A DNA stretch of 64,000 nucleotides from Epiperipatus broadwayi (taxonomy: Eukaryota; Onychophora; Udeonychophora; Euonychophora; Peripatidae). Position numbers and translations under genes: made by a program. The stretch lies in assembly GCA_028023455.1 (NCBI GenBank), contig JAQFVV010000042.1, positions 3,799,739 through 3,863,738 on the forward strand, read 5' to 3'. Below are positions 48,097 through 60,419 of the stretch, one piece after another (position 1 is the first letter of the stretch; every line of letters starts with the position of its first letter). The notes beneath the pieces were generated by a model. The model searched no databases and had not been told where the DNA came from. It was given only the letters and a program-made list of their open reading frames with translations.

Positions 48097-50020
48097 TCAT
48101 CACAAACATTTAGGAAAACACTCTACAGTTGTAATGTTTTTATGAGGAAAAAATGACTGGACTAATAGACTACTATAATATTTTATTGATCAAATTATGG
48201 AAGTTTTACCATGTTCCACATTTTACAAAAGACTATCTCATTAAGAAGCTTTTTTAAAAAAGTTAATCACCAGCCTTCCAGAGATTGGTAAATGTATGTG
48301 AAGACTCATCTGGCACTAGGACAAGCTTCCTTCCATCATGTGATTTATTTCCATTTCATAGTAGAAAACAATCCCTTTGAAAGGTAGATCACACATAAAT
48401 AATCTACTTGTGAATTTAACAGCATATTGTTTTTGATAATAGTAGATATGTGACTACTTTTGCTGCGATTTGTTTCATTGCTACATCATAACACAAGTTA
48501 TTTTTAAAAGGCATCTCTCCCATAAAAAAATCTTCTTGTGAATGTCACAGCATACTGTATGAGTAAACACTAGGAAAGAGTTAACTTCTGCTTAGATTTG
48601 TTTCATTTATAGTTATATGTTTCATGGGTATAGCTTTTCATAATGTTCATAAACTTCTCTTTTAAGCACAGACTTCTAATGACACTTATATCTAATAAGT
48701 TTCATTTTTATCTTTGGAAATGCAGTAAAAAAAAAAAAAATCAAAATAATCATATACTTAAACTTGCACATAACTATCATATTTTTCACAAACATATGAA
48801 GCTGACATCAATTTCCTGTCATATATATCTTTATATTATTAGCAATAGCATTGGACTTGTTATCTCAATAGTATGAGAGATTTTGGTGAAAATATTAGGT
48901 CCTACTTACCACTTCAGCAGCATATGTCTGTTTTTAATTAATAGCTTATTATGACCGTGAAACATTTCTGATAGATTTACAAATACATATTGCAAATTTT
49001 ATTTCTGATTATTAATTATGTCTTTAATTAGGACAAATTTTCTTTTTGGCAATGATTTAAAATTTGTTCTAGTCCATCAAACCTTTTTTCATTTTGTTAT
49101 GTGACTTGTTTTTATAGCTTTTCAGTTACTTGTACACATTTGTATGGCAAACTTTCTCTCTGATATTACTAACATAGTTGTTTCTAAATTCTTTTGTTGT
49201 TCACAATCTTAACACTTCATTTTTAATGTAAACTTTATATTTTATAAATATATATAGGAAAATGTGTATTTGTATATCTTTGCCTCAGACAGTGAGCTCA
49301 ACTGATCCCAAAATGTCTCACAAATTAAAAATCTTGTGTAAGTAATGAGCAATTTTGATTTGTTTCCCTAGATTTAATGTACTGTATATAATAAATATTA
49401 AAAATTCAAATAAAAATAAAGCTTAAAATTGAAATTAAAAAAATAAATATTTTACTAAGCATATTATTAATATAAAAAAAGTACTAACTTGCCTATTATT
49501 ATAGTATATAATAAATACATTTCAGCTGTTGTAATTTTAATATCTATAATTTATGGTTACCATTTGAGTTTTATGTCAGATGACATTGATTTTTCACTGA
49601 ATCATAATTCATAAATTAAAATGAAGCATATAGAAAATTGAGTTATCATAATATACATTTTTAATTTTATTTTTAGTGCACTTTATTTTCTGTCAGGACA
49701 GCGCATGTGTTAGGATGAAAAATCCTTACTTTTTAAATTATCTTACCAATAAAACTTTTTTCCTTTTTGCAAACCAACAGAACTTCTTTTAAAACATAAA
49801 TGCAATCTTAATTAAATTAAAATTAGATTAAGAAATGTAATGTACAGTTCATAGCTATACTTTTAAAAATATAAATGATGATGATGATTTTTTTTGGCAA
49901 TATTGTTTCTGCTTAGAATGACACATTTTTTCCTGGAGAAAATTTCTATAGATACAAAAATATTAATTAGAAATTAATTAAATATAAATTGTTTTTGATG
50001 TAATGCACTTGTTGTTACAT
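48097..50020. other. AT-rich sequence with a diverged tandem repeat
   Basis: Around 48400 and 48525 a block of about 125 bp is repeated (ATCTACTTGTGAATTTAACA versus ATCTTCTTGTGAATGTCACA, and GATTTGTTTCATT twice). No coding signal was found on either strand, and the rest is featureless. Confidence 0.4.
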
Positions 50021-50039
50021 ATAATGAACGTTTTTTTTT

Positions 50040-50137
50040 TCTTTTCCCATATGTCATAGCATCGGCAGGGTGGCGAACCCACAACAACTGTCTACCACCA
50101 ACTGCTTGCTTGCAAGGCAGCTGCGCTGAAAAAAAAA
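50040..50137 (-). mobile_element. tRNA-derived SINE, 5'-truncated copy
   Basis: The minus strand reads CAGCGCAGCTGCCTTGCAAG...GGGTTCGCCACCCTGCCGAT and ends GATGCTATGACATATG, matching the copy at 28040-28156. The head before TCAGCGCAG is missing. AACGTTTTT lies on both sides (from 50028 and 50140) as a possible 9-bp duplication. The A tract is on the expected side as a run of T. Confidence 0.75.
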
Positions 50138-50265
50138 TCAACGTTTTTAGTTGAAAATGAAATTTATTTATTTTTGGCTGATCTTTTTTTTTTACATTTG
50201 TGATGAAAGTTACCAATGCTAACTAAAAATTAAACAAGTAAATGATATTTCCAACTTATGTTTTG

Positions 50266-50605
50266 CATAAGATGTGATATGTTGGACTATTTCCATCATT
50301 TATGAATGAATGTTGAATGTATAGAATATTTTAAACTTTATTTAAACTTTTCAAATACAAACAACTTGTTAGTAATAACACACAAATAGACAATACAGGT
50401 TAGTAATTACACAATGTTTCGAGTAGTATTATTCTCCACTCTTCTACTCGAAACGTTGTGTAATTACTAACCTGTATTGTTTATTTGTGTGTTATTACTA
50501 ACAAGTTGTTTGTATTTGAAAAGTTTAAATAAAGTTTAAAATTTTCTATACATTCAACATTCACTCATAAATGATGGAAATAGTCCAACATATCACATCT
50601 TATAA
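50266..50605. mobile_element. Near-perfect palindrome of the Penelope-type 3' tail
   Basis: Arms of about 160 bp (50266-50426 and 50443-50605) are almost identical. For example GTAATTACACAATGTTTCGA is answered by TCGAAACGTTGTGTAATTAC. The spacer is only 16 bases. The sequence of each arm, reading outward from the centre, follows the order of the region after the tRNA-like block in the Penelope-like copies. The high arm identity marks a recent origin or ongoing correction. No coding capacity. Confidence 0.88.
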
Positions 50606-50870
50606 TATACCATCATTACAAAACTTCAGACAAATATTATGTTTTGCATGCTTGATCATATACAATTAATTCATAAAATAAACAAAATAACTCCCACACC
50701 TTTTTAGCCAAGATTCTATTTTGCTTTGAGGAGAATAAGTCTTTCTATGCATATTAATAAAACAACTCGCAATATATTTTATCAAATGTACACGTCTTAA
50801 AATTAATTCTTAATGCATTTTGTTGTTGTATATGATCAACATATGTTTTTGATCATGTATTAGACTGAAA

Positions 50871-51013
50871 TTGTTAAATCGGAAGTCGAACTCCGATAAT
50901 GCGCTATTACTTTAAATATTATAAATCTCCGCGCGCACTCACACGTCAGTAAGAATTTAAAATATTTAAAGTAATAGCGCATTATCAGAGTTTGACTTCA
51001 GATCTAACAATTT
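50871..51013. mobile_element. Small MITE with CpG-rich loop
   Basis: Arms of about 55 bp. AATGCGCTATTACTTTAAAT at 50897 is answered by ATTTAAAGTAATAGCGCATT, and the outer ends GAAATTGTTA and TAACAATTTC pair. The loop around 50928-50950 (CTCCGCGCGCACTCACACGT) is the most CpG-dense place nearby. Target duplication is unclear (ACT/ACG), so the superfamily is undecided. Confidence 0.7.
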
Positions 51014-51491
51014 CACGATTTTCAGCACTTTATAATAATAATAATAATATTAGGTGAATTACCTGTTTATAATGAAAGTCTTATGTGTCATAAATTCTAG
51101 TACAAACTGTTTGCAATGATACTGGACGACTATTGGGTAAGTACAAATATATTTCTAACTATTTTAAATAGCATTTTAATATTGTACAACATACTATAAA
51201 ATATTGTTTATATATATGTAATCTTCATAGCGTAAGCTTGTGTTTAAGATCTGTAGAGGTCCCTACCTTCGAATTTTTCAGATGCTTATTCCTATAGTAA
51301 ATATTGCTAGTATATATAGTAATTTAATTTACTATACTGTAATTTTTTCTTGGTCAAAAAATCACATTTTATCCTATACAGATGAAATTGTTTCATGAAG
51401 TCACTATTCTAAGATGTCACTAGTATTATAAAACAGCCACCATTTAAAAAGGAAAAAATTGGCAATCGTTAAAAAAAAAATTTTTTTTTAT

Positions 51492-51562
51492 AAGATTGAC
51501 AAAGCAAATATGTTAATCAAGATAATACAAAGTGATGATGATTGCTTTGTCAATCCTTATAT
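51492..51562. repeat. Short inverted repeat
   Basis: AAGATTGACAAAGCAA and TTGCTTTGTCAATCCTT form a 16-bp stem around a loop of about 30 bases. Alone it has no assignable function. Confidence 0.55.
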
Positions 51563-51966
51563 AAAAACATGTCTTATGTGGGAGAAAAGTATATTTGATC
51601 TAATAGTCAATTAATAAGACCTTAAATATCAAGAGCAGCTCTTCACTCTAGTTTAGAACCATTAAGTTTGAGCAATCAAAGGATGCTAGATGATCTCTAG
51701 TGCTTTAATAGGTCCATTTCCAGACCAGTTCTCTCTCTTGTTTTCATCAATGAGAACTACAATTAAAAGCTGGAATTAGTGCTTTTATGCATCTAGAAAC
51801 AATTTATACTACTCGAGTCTATAAATATTTATCTGCAATTTGTAAGTGCAAGATGTACAAATTTAATCGCAGCCATACTTCTAAAATTTACATAAATCAA
51901 TCATCATCAAAATTGCATTTCTTTAGAATATCTCACAGATAATCTTTAAAATGGGGTTTACAAAAA

Positions 51967-52160
51967 GAGGCAAAACTCTCCATACAGTAGTGCCACTCAG
52001 TGCAAGCCAGAGTAATCAATGGATGCCTACTCATCCAATATCCCCAGACTAGTTTCTAGCTTGTGGCTTTTGTCAGGAGCCTTGGATCTGGCATCCATTG
52101 ATTACTCTAGCTTGCACTGAATGGCACTACAGTATGGAGAGTTTTGCCTGTTTTAATAAG
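51967..52160. mobile_element. Small palindrome of family FB2
   Basis: GGCAAAACTCTCCATACAGT (51969) is answered by the inverse near 52150, and GTAATCAATGGATGCC by GGCATCCATTGATTAC. The loop carries CAATATCCCCAGACTAGTTT, as in the FB2 palindrome at 31640-32672. Arms are about 68 bp. Confidence 0.75.
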
Positions 52161-52719
52161 TTATGAGCAAGCATAAGGAATGGTGATCATATAATGTTTA
52201 GTGGTTAAATGGGTTTACCATGTTTAAGTTAACCATAAAACATTCTTTTAGAAAGTCTTGGTTATAATATCCATTTCATATTTCCAATCCAATGAAGATG
52301 TGATTTTACAATAGTGGACTCTAAAATATCACATACAAAAAATTGAAGAGCATTCTTGGTCTTATGACCATGTTTTTGTATTTTTAAAATTTTATGAAGA
52401 TCCTTAAAGACATTGTTCTAACAATTTATATTGCATTAATAGGTTCTCCAAATCTTACTCCACAGAATAAATTAAGAAAAAATAATAGTTTTCTACATAG
52501 ATAATTTTACTGTAGTAGTTATTTTCCTGTGCTAAAATGTCCTATTTTTTAACTTGCTAAATGCAACAGTGGTACATTTGAGTTTGTGCTGCATCTCTAC
52601 ATCTGCATCTACCTTTTTACTTAAAATTACCAATACATTTGATTTTTTTTTACATTCTCAAGTTGATAAACATCCAAGCTAAAGCTGCTGCATCACCTTG
52701 GGAATTGAAAAAATATCAT

Positions 52720-53350
52720 CAGCAACAGCATATTATAAGTCCTTGTTTCAACCAATTCAAATTAAAAATTCTACTATCACTGTTAGTTAAAGGATGACTG
52801 TCATAAAAATTGAAAACAATATCAGAGAAGGTATTACATTCATCCATAACACCAGTTTTCATTTGTAATACCTCCAATTTTCCACATATAATAATAACAA
52901 TTTCTCTCATTCTGTCATGTAGAAGCTGAATAAAATGAATAACCTTTGATGGATTGTCAGCTAATTTCAAACATTGTCATAGACATGTTTGCTTAATTGA
53001 GTTTCTTTACTAAATCAATAAAACCACTATATATCATTCTTTTGTTCCTGACATTTTTTTAATACTTTCCAGACAACAAACACCATATTTATAGTGCTTC
53101 TTGATTCTATGAAACCACACCGAGTCTCTGATAATCATTCATCTATGACTCGATGCAACGTATTCAACAAAATTCTTGCAAATAACTTTTCTATAGTAGA
53201 TAATAATGATATTCCACAATAATTACTGCAATCTTGTCTATTTATTTTTATAAACTGAAACAATAAAAACATCCTGAAAATCAGATTGCTCAACTTCCTG
53301 AGTCCATGTCTTCCTAAAAAATTACAATATTTTTTAAGCTAACAAATAAT
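52720..53350 (-). pseudogene. Decayed LINE reverse transcriptase, fingers to palm
   Basis: On the minus strand, around 53115-53330, translation gives DCSNYCGISLLSTIEKLFAR, then CGFIESRSTINMVF. These match the DCxNYRGISLLSxxGKxFARIL and CGFRxxRSTxDMIF blocks of craTrA/RTE-type LINEs. The open frame 52970-52719 follows with FIQLLHDRMRE and TGVMDECNTFSDIVFN, standing where TGVKQGCVLAPTLFN is normal. Substitutions in the GVKQGCV motif and stops between blocks show it is dead. Confidence 0.72.
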
Positions 53351-53514
53351 TGGGCATAGTTTTAAAGTTTTCCAGCCCTTCCATTTTAACCATTAAACTG
53401 GATATCCTATCCAAATCTAAATGAATAGCTAATAAAATAGATATAATATTAAAAGTTATCATTTCAATTCTGGTACCATTATTCAAAAGATGATCAAAAA
53501 AACCTTTTCCACCT

Positions 53515-53950
53515 ATTCAAAATATTATTGTCAACATATAGTAGAGGACTGTGATACAGTTTTTCAGATCCATGTACTGCTTACAGTACCTCAAAAAAAA
53601 AAAAAAAAAGATCTAAAGTGATTACAAACAGTGAATGTTCATATCTGCTTTAGTTTTAATTCATAATCATTTAAAATCTTATTGTCAGTCACTGAAGTTT
53701 TGCCTTTAAATCTCTTATATTTATTACAAGCACTAAATTTCATTTATTATTCTAACAAGCAAACTGTTGAAAATATCATTGTCAACATATAGTAGAAAAC
53801 AACTGTTGGATTTCTGATAGTTTCTTAGCTCTACATGTTGCTTTCAGTGTCTCAAAAAAAAAAAAAAAGATCTAAAATGATTATGAGCAGGGATGTGCAG
53901 TTTTAATCCACTAATCATTTTAAAACTATAAACAATACATTACCAATATG
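53515..53950. repeat. Direct duplication, about 250-bp period
   Basis: ATTGTCAACATATAGTAGA occurs at 53527 and 53779. The block with a long A run followed by AGATCTAAAGTGATTA (53612) recurs as AGATCTAAAATGATTA (53868). Two diverged tandem copies lie just upstream (minus sense) of the LINE remnant and may be part of it. Confidence 0.6.
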
Positions 53951-54289
53951 AATGACTTGCCAAACGTCTTCTTAAACAAAGCTATGAAGTCTTCAAAACT
54001 ATAAAAATATTTGACAAAAGTTAATGCTGATAAAGAAAGATATGAATTTATTTTATTTTCAAGCACTTAAAAGAAATTTTTGAGACAGCCAATACTGGCA
54101 AAACATTATTCAATATCATCCAAATAAGATGATAGCTTGTGTACTTCCTGTACATTTTATTATTGATTGCTAAATAGAGAAAACCATATACTATTACAAA
54201 AAAACTATCAACCTTGAGTTCATATGCACTATGCTACACAAGCCAAGGTATTAAACTACTAAAACATCACATGACCAACATATATTATA

Positions 54290-54620
54290 CTTACACAATC
54301 TGCTATATCAGTAACAACTCTATTGCCATTCAGTGCAAACCATAGTAATCAATGGATGCTAGAAGGTTTGTGCAGGAAAAACCCTATCTTCTGACTATTC
54401 ATCCAATATCCCCCGACTAGATTAACCAAAATGAAAAGACAGTTGTTTTAATCCAAACTAATTCACTTGTAGAGTCATAAGATATGAACTCAATTCAGTA
54501 TTTATACATTTTGGTGTTTTGGGTTTTTTTAAATAACCATAGCTACTAACATCCTTTAGCCAGGATTGGTATTAAACCAGTAAAACATCACTTCATTAAA
54601 CAATTAACAATGCTCTAATT
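54290..54620 (+). mobile_element. Family FB2, monomeric unit
   Basis: Single-orientation copy of the FB2 arm: GTAATCAATGGATGCTAGAA, CAATATCCCCCGACTAG, CCAAACTAATTCACTTGTAG, GGATTGGTATTAAACCAGTA and AAAACATCACTTCATT appear in the order seen in each arm at 31640-32672. The middle part is deleted. Confidence 0.72.
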
Positions 54621-55236
54621 AATTAAAAACCAAATTCTAACAGTTATGATATTTACTTTTTAGATCTAATAAACTGATTTCAACTTTCTATCAGAAACAT
54701 TTTTATAAATTACTTAGGTTTTTCTATATATATATATATATTATATTGTATTTTACATTCCTATGTAATTCTATTTTAGTACTGCTTGATGCAAAAACAT
54801 ATACTCAGTATGAAGAAGTTCTTGAGTTAGTTAATGAGTGGAACAAACCTGAATTATCATTAATAATATATAAATACTAATGCATTTGGATATTATAAGA
54901 AAATATCTCATTAAAAAAATTTAAACCAGCATTGGATCGAGTAAAAACTAAATGTCAGTATTATTATTCTTAGACGTACATTGACAAAACATTATAATGC
55001 AGAATATTCCTTGACAAGTATAAGAAACTATATTAGATTGACAACTATTATTATTCATAGTTCTATTGTAGCTATCAAAACTCTTGTAGCATATAATCAT
55101 CTATAAGTGTATTTTTTTTTAATATAGCTAGTGCACAAATAGTATTTAGTGTTTTGCATGTTGCATTAATATTGGGCAGTTGTCTTCTTAAAAAGAAAGT
55201 AATAAAGTTTAATATAACACAAAATAAATAGTACCA

Positions 55237-55394
55237 TTTATCCAAACCACTTTGCACACTTTTTAGAAAAATCCTTTATTGTACATATATATAAACTGAC
55301 TGAAAAAATGTGCAGGACAGTCAAAACGTAAAGTGTATGTATATATGTACAATAAAGGATTTTGCTAAAAAAGGTTCAAAGTGGTTTGGATAAA
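55237..55394. mobile_element. Short hairpin element (about 60-bp arms)
   Basis: TTTATCCAAACCACTTTG at the left is answered by CAAAGTGGTTTGGATAAA at the right, and AATCCTTTATTGTACATATA by its inverse near 55340-55360. The spacer of about 35 bases is unrelated. It resembles a MITE, but no target duplication is certain. Confidence 0.72.
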
Positions 55395-55814
55395 TTGCAT
55401 TTATAAGATATTACAGCAAAATAAAGGGTAATTTTGGTAAAATTTCTCAAGTAAATAGTATTGGTATCATGAAATATCAATGACTATTCACTTTTGTTTT
55501 TCTCTCTCAATGACAACAAACTGATAAATGAAAGCACATCATCAAATAATGCTAATAAAACGTTACCATCAGTATATGTGTGTTATATTAAAAAGTATAA
55601 AAATAAAAACTATGAAACACAAAATATTCTCAAACATCTAATGAAAATATTGATTGCAAAAGAGAAATTTCTTCATAGTCCTTAAAATACATATAAATTG
55701 TAACATGTGAATATTGCAAGTTTTGTACAGCAAAACCCAAAATCTCAAATGTACAAAATTGCATTCTTACAATTTGTAACTCTTACCACTCACAAAAAAT
55801 AATAAAGCTGTCAA

Positions 55815-55905
55815 GCATCAATAGTCGAGAGGTCAGCACAACTGCCACAAGCAGTTGTCCCGGGTTAGCGGGTTCGCATCCCGGCAGATGCTATGACACA
55901 TACTA
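55815..55905 (+). mobile_element. tRNA-derived SINE, diverged copy
   Basis: Matches the copy at 28040-28156 from TCAAGC through TAGTCGAGAGGTCAGC (A box), AAGCAGTTGTCC, GCGGGTTCGCATCCCGGCAG (B box) and GATGCTATGACACAT. The anticodon-arm region is shortened and there is no A tail, so the copy is older. Confidence 0.78.
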
Positions 55906-58900
55906 AGCCAGATAATAAACTTCTAGAACAAGTAATATTTTTTGATAAAGTTACATTTTTCATTTCATAAAAAATAAAAATAAAAGAATCTGGAATCAAA
56001 AATATCAACATTACAAAGCAAAAATCATTCAAGACAATAACTAAGTTAATGTTTGCAGTTGCTAATTTTATGCCTTACAACAACCTTCCAAAATGCTTCA
56101 ACAAACTGGAAAATTTTATCTAAGCATTTTTAAAAAAATGCAAACTGATTTATTCTTTTCACCAGAAAGCATCTTTATAACGAAATAATATTAATGGGTG
56201 ATGTTCCAGTCTGGGAATTAAACAGGGACAGAAAAGTTAATAACATTAACAGTAATAATCTAACGGTGGCGTGTTTATTTTTATGCATCATACCCTTCAC
56301 TTCTTTCTTTTAATACATCAGTATAACTATAATGAATACATCACTTTATATGAACTCAATAATCGATTAATATACAAAGAAGTTTCGTGATCTAACTTGC
56401 TTGTAACTTTAAAAATATATATAATCGTTACTTCTACAATATATATATACTATGCATATGCTTTGTTAATGATAGAAATTTTTTAAATGTGTAAATACAC
56501 TTACTTGAATAAAAAAAAAAAAATTTGGCTAAAATCTTTCAATAATAAAATATAATGCTAAGTTCAACTTTACACAACTTTATAAGGAATTCAGATACAA
56601 CAAAAACAGAAACAAAATACAAATGATGAATGCAATTCAATAAATGAGTACATGTGAATGCTTATTAAATGTTTATAATATTATTATTAATTTTCTCTTC
56701 ACTTTTATATGTAATTCTTTTGCATAAATATGTGCACATATGTAACAAAGTGGTTTCTTTCTTTATCTAGCAGAGTGCACTTTTGGTGATAAGCACCATA
56801 ATTATAGTTTTCATGTTATCTGTTTTTGCTGTTGTATTTATACTTCAATCTAATTGTGCATGTTATTTTAAATACACGATATGTAAATTAAGATATTTAA
56901 ATACTCCATTTTTGTGATAGCTGGATATTGTTTTCTCTTTTCTTTATCACATCTTTACAGCTGGCAATAAACCACATTTCTTTCACCTTCCTTGTCTAGT
57001 CATCATGCTCTATACATAACAAGATGACCAATTGTGGATCAAAGTTATGATCATATTATTTCTCATCCCAAAATACAGACTTATATTCCGGATTGTCTTT
57101 AGTGCACCCATTCTGCTTGAAATACTGGCTCTCTGTAGTGTGGAGTTGGAATAAAAGTATAACATACGTTAAAAATTTTGAGCACTAGAACAAGATCATA
57201 TGCATAAAAGAGGATAAAGGTAACCACTTTGTGCTAAGGATAGAAATAAATATATACAAAAAATAACATAGCAAATCGAGAAATTATGATTTAATAAAAT
57301 AAAAAATAATAATAATAAAACCATAAAAAACAAATTTATATCCATGAGACTAAGAAAGCATTGCAATAAAGCATACAGTAGAGCAGAATATCTCAAAATA
57401 TATCCTTTAGCAGTAATATCTTCACAAGTGTTTGCAAATATAAAACTTCATAAAGAAAACTACTCACTATGATTAATGGCATTTTGGAGATGCAAACTAT
57501 TACAGAGCTATGAGTATCATAGCTGAAAGGCTAAAGAGCTATTTAGGATTTGGGGGATATATTATTAAATCATCCTTTGAATTTGTACAATCTTTAAAAG
57601 GCACACACATTAAAGAAGAATATAAGCCAACTTCATTAGATATGACAGAGTTAAGTAGCTTGGAGCGGTGAAGAATTTCCATAAATATCATTAAAAATAC
57701 TGAATAACAGTGGTCATAACAGGATAAGGATGTAAAGGCAGAATTTAATAACGAGTTCTACAGGATGGAGAACACATGATCAATTGGGCTTTCCACTAGT
57801 GGTGTTAAATGTAGCCTAATACTGAGTAATACAGAGGATAACATTATACTAGTACAATAAAAACATAATATATAAAAGATATGTTGATTTCATAACTAAT
57901 ATGTGCTTCCAAACAGATTATTATTAAAATGTGTAAATTATTGGCAAAAAAAAATCAGTTTTAACATGAACAATTAAACATGAAAATCATGCACACAGCT
58001 TAAAATATTTGGATATTGTAATTCAAAGGAATAAAAAGAATGTCATTCAAAATAAAAGGTGCTACCCATCCATAGTTTAAAATACTAGTGGCACATAAAT
58101 CAGCAGGTTTTAAAACCTTTCTTAATAGAAATATGACACTTTGAAAATACAAAGAAGACATGAAAACCAACACAGACATATATATTAAAGATGTAAGTAG
58201 CACTGACATACAACAAAAGATATACTTCTGAATGTAATTAAAAAATTCTGCAGGAATATAAAGTGAAAATTAAAGCCGCAAGATGAAACAAAACTATAAC
58301 AGCATGCTTTACATTCTGATATTGATGAATAAAAAGGATCTGCAAGTCAACTTTCAAAGTTAGCTTCTGTACTCACCATAATCTCAATAGGTTGAGATTA
58401 ATTACGAAAGGAGAATGCTCCACAAATAAGTGTATGATATCTTCTGCAACAGCCCAGGATACAAAGCTACATACTGTGGAGAATCTAGGGGCAACATTTG
58501 AACTAGAATAGCACATCACAATTATCTATATAAGTAAACTAAAGATAGTCTGGAATATAAGATTGTATTTTGGGATCAAGAGAAACATGATCATAGCTTC
58601 AATCCACAGTTAGTTTATTTGATGTACATAGAGTATGATGACTAGAGAAGAAAGGTGAAAGAAGTATGGTTATTGCCAACCATAAAGATGTCATAAATAA
58701 AAAACAGCATCCAGATATCATATAAATAAAATAAATAAACGACTTAATTTATATAGCATGTATTTACATAACATGCATAATTAGATCGAAGTATAAATAC
58801 AGCAGCAACAATAAATAACATGAGAGATATGATTATGGTACTCATTACTGAATGTGCACTCAACTTTATAAAGTATAAGTAAAAAAATCACTCCATTACA

Positions 58901-59449
58901 CTATGTATATACATATGCAAAATAATTAAATATTTATAGATAAAACACTTTTTAAATATCCCAAGGAATCAAATAACATTCTAAAAGACCATCATGAATA
59001 ATAACGATGGAGAAGAAATTCTGCAATAGACTTTTCAATAGCTGTATGAGTATGACTTGAATAATCTACCTTGTTTTATCTTTTAGCTAATAGCTAAATA
59101 TGAATTTTTCCCAACTGGTATTTGATGGCTACTTACATTGTCTAGGGATCAACTGCCTGAAAGAAAAAGTTCTAAACATGTTTTATTATTTTCTATTGTT
59201 ATTAATCCACAGCAGAGTGAATATTTCTCTATACTTAATATAATTTCTCCGACTTCTCCATATTACTCCAGAAACATTTATCTAGTTCATCCACTTAATT
59301 TTTTTCTAAGGCTTTACAATTTCTTGCGATAAACTTCAGCACACAGACAATTTCTAATACCACATCAAGCCGAGATTCATTTCAGCCTCATAATTTTTTC
59401 GAAAAAGTCAGCAATATCTGCGCAGTCTCAAATACATGTATTTTATATA
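55906..59449. other. AT-rich sequence, nothing firmly recognised
   Basis: Contains microsatellite-like runs and frames of at most about 70 codons. Around 57560-57680 one plus frame reads EFVQSLKGTHIKEEYKPTSL without a recognised family. Low-complexity frames at 57196, 58000 and 59138 show no motifs. Confidence 0.4.
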
Positions 59450-59935
59450 CAATCCCTTCACATTATTTCAAAGAAACATTTTTGTATTTCATTATTTAGT
59501 CTGCAGTCTCTGAACAACTATTTTATTAAATGTCCAAATCCAAGAACCATAAGTAAATATTGATAAAAAAAGCATTTTTATTTAAAACCTATCTTTTCAA
59601 TTATGTGCTTATTTTGCCTTTATATTAAATTAGATCCTACCAAAAGCTCTATACTCAAGTTCAATTCTATGATTAATTTCATCCATTATTTCAATCTATA
59701 TTAATCATCTAACACAAATAATTCTAGTTGTTAACTTCTTCCAATTCATTATTATCAATCACAATTTTCTCTCTTTTTGAAAACCCAATAAGCATTACCT
59801 TTTTTAATATTTATCTTTAATCCTAGTTTTAGTTGTTTTCATCTAATAATATTTGTAGCATTTCTTGAAGCTCTGAAATATTATTTACAAAAACAACCAC
59901 ATCATTTTAAATATTCTTCTTTTAATATCCATTTA
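59450..59935 (-). pseudogene. Decayed LINE reverse transcriptase, palm and C-terminus
   Basis: The minus strand reads DDVVVFVNNISELQEMLQ, matching the ADDIVLIxxxxxELQxML block with the catalytic Asp pair present. Then come the KKVMLIGFSKREKIVIDNNE stretch and LEEVNN, matching the VIDNExLEEVxxYxYLG region. Further on, traces of the ITYGxExWxL and RxERCML-like stretches can be read across stops. It belongs to the same broad LINE type as 52720-53350 and is also inactive. Confidence 0.72.
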
Positions 59936-60419
59936 ATCTACAAAACTTCATCCAATTTTTTTTTTTTTTTTTGAAAAATCAAATTATTTTTTTGTATCCC
60001 CCATCTCTCCAATCTCCCAATCAAAGTTAACATTCTTTATGTTACCCTAAAAATCTTATGATTGTTGTTGCATTTTGATGAATATTCGTCAGAATTTGAT
60101 AATATGCTCAACATATCTATAGCTTGATGCTCCAATACTTGGTGCACATATTTGATAATGGTTTTAATATATGTACAGATACTACAGTAAAATGTTGACA
60201 GTTTAACTTAGCAAAATTGTGCTATATTTAAATTGTAAATAAAATAATGTATTTAGAATATAATAAATAAATGTGCTTAAGTTGAAATAAATGTTAAAGT
60301 ATTACAAAGTAAAAATTAAAAAGTTATAAATAACTTAAAATATGTACTTCTGTATTACAAATTATTTAACTAAAAGAATAGACCAGAATGCAGATAATAA
60401 ACGATAGTAATTAGTGTTG

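Noticed and set aside
48390-48640. Zinc-finger gene array, suggested by the repeated 125-bp block
   Set aside because: No Cys2His2 spacing on either strand and the period is wrong for finger repeats.
50021-50216. Minus-strand coding frame of 80 codons over the SINE copy
   Set aside because: The frame is created by the SINE and flanking T runs; no start context or homology.
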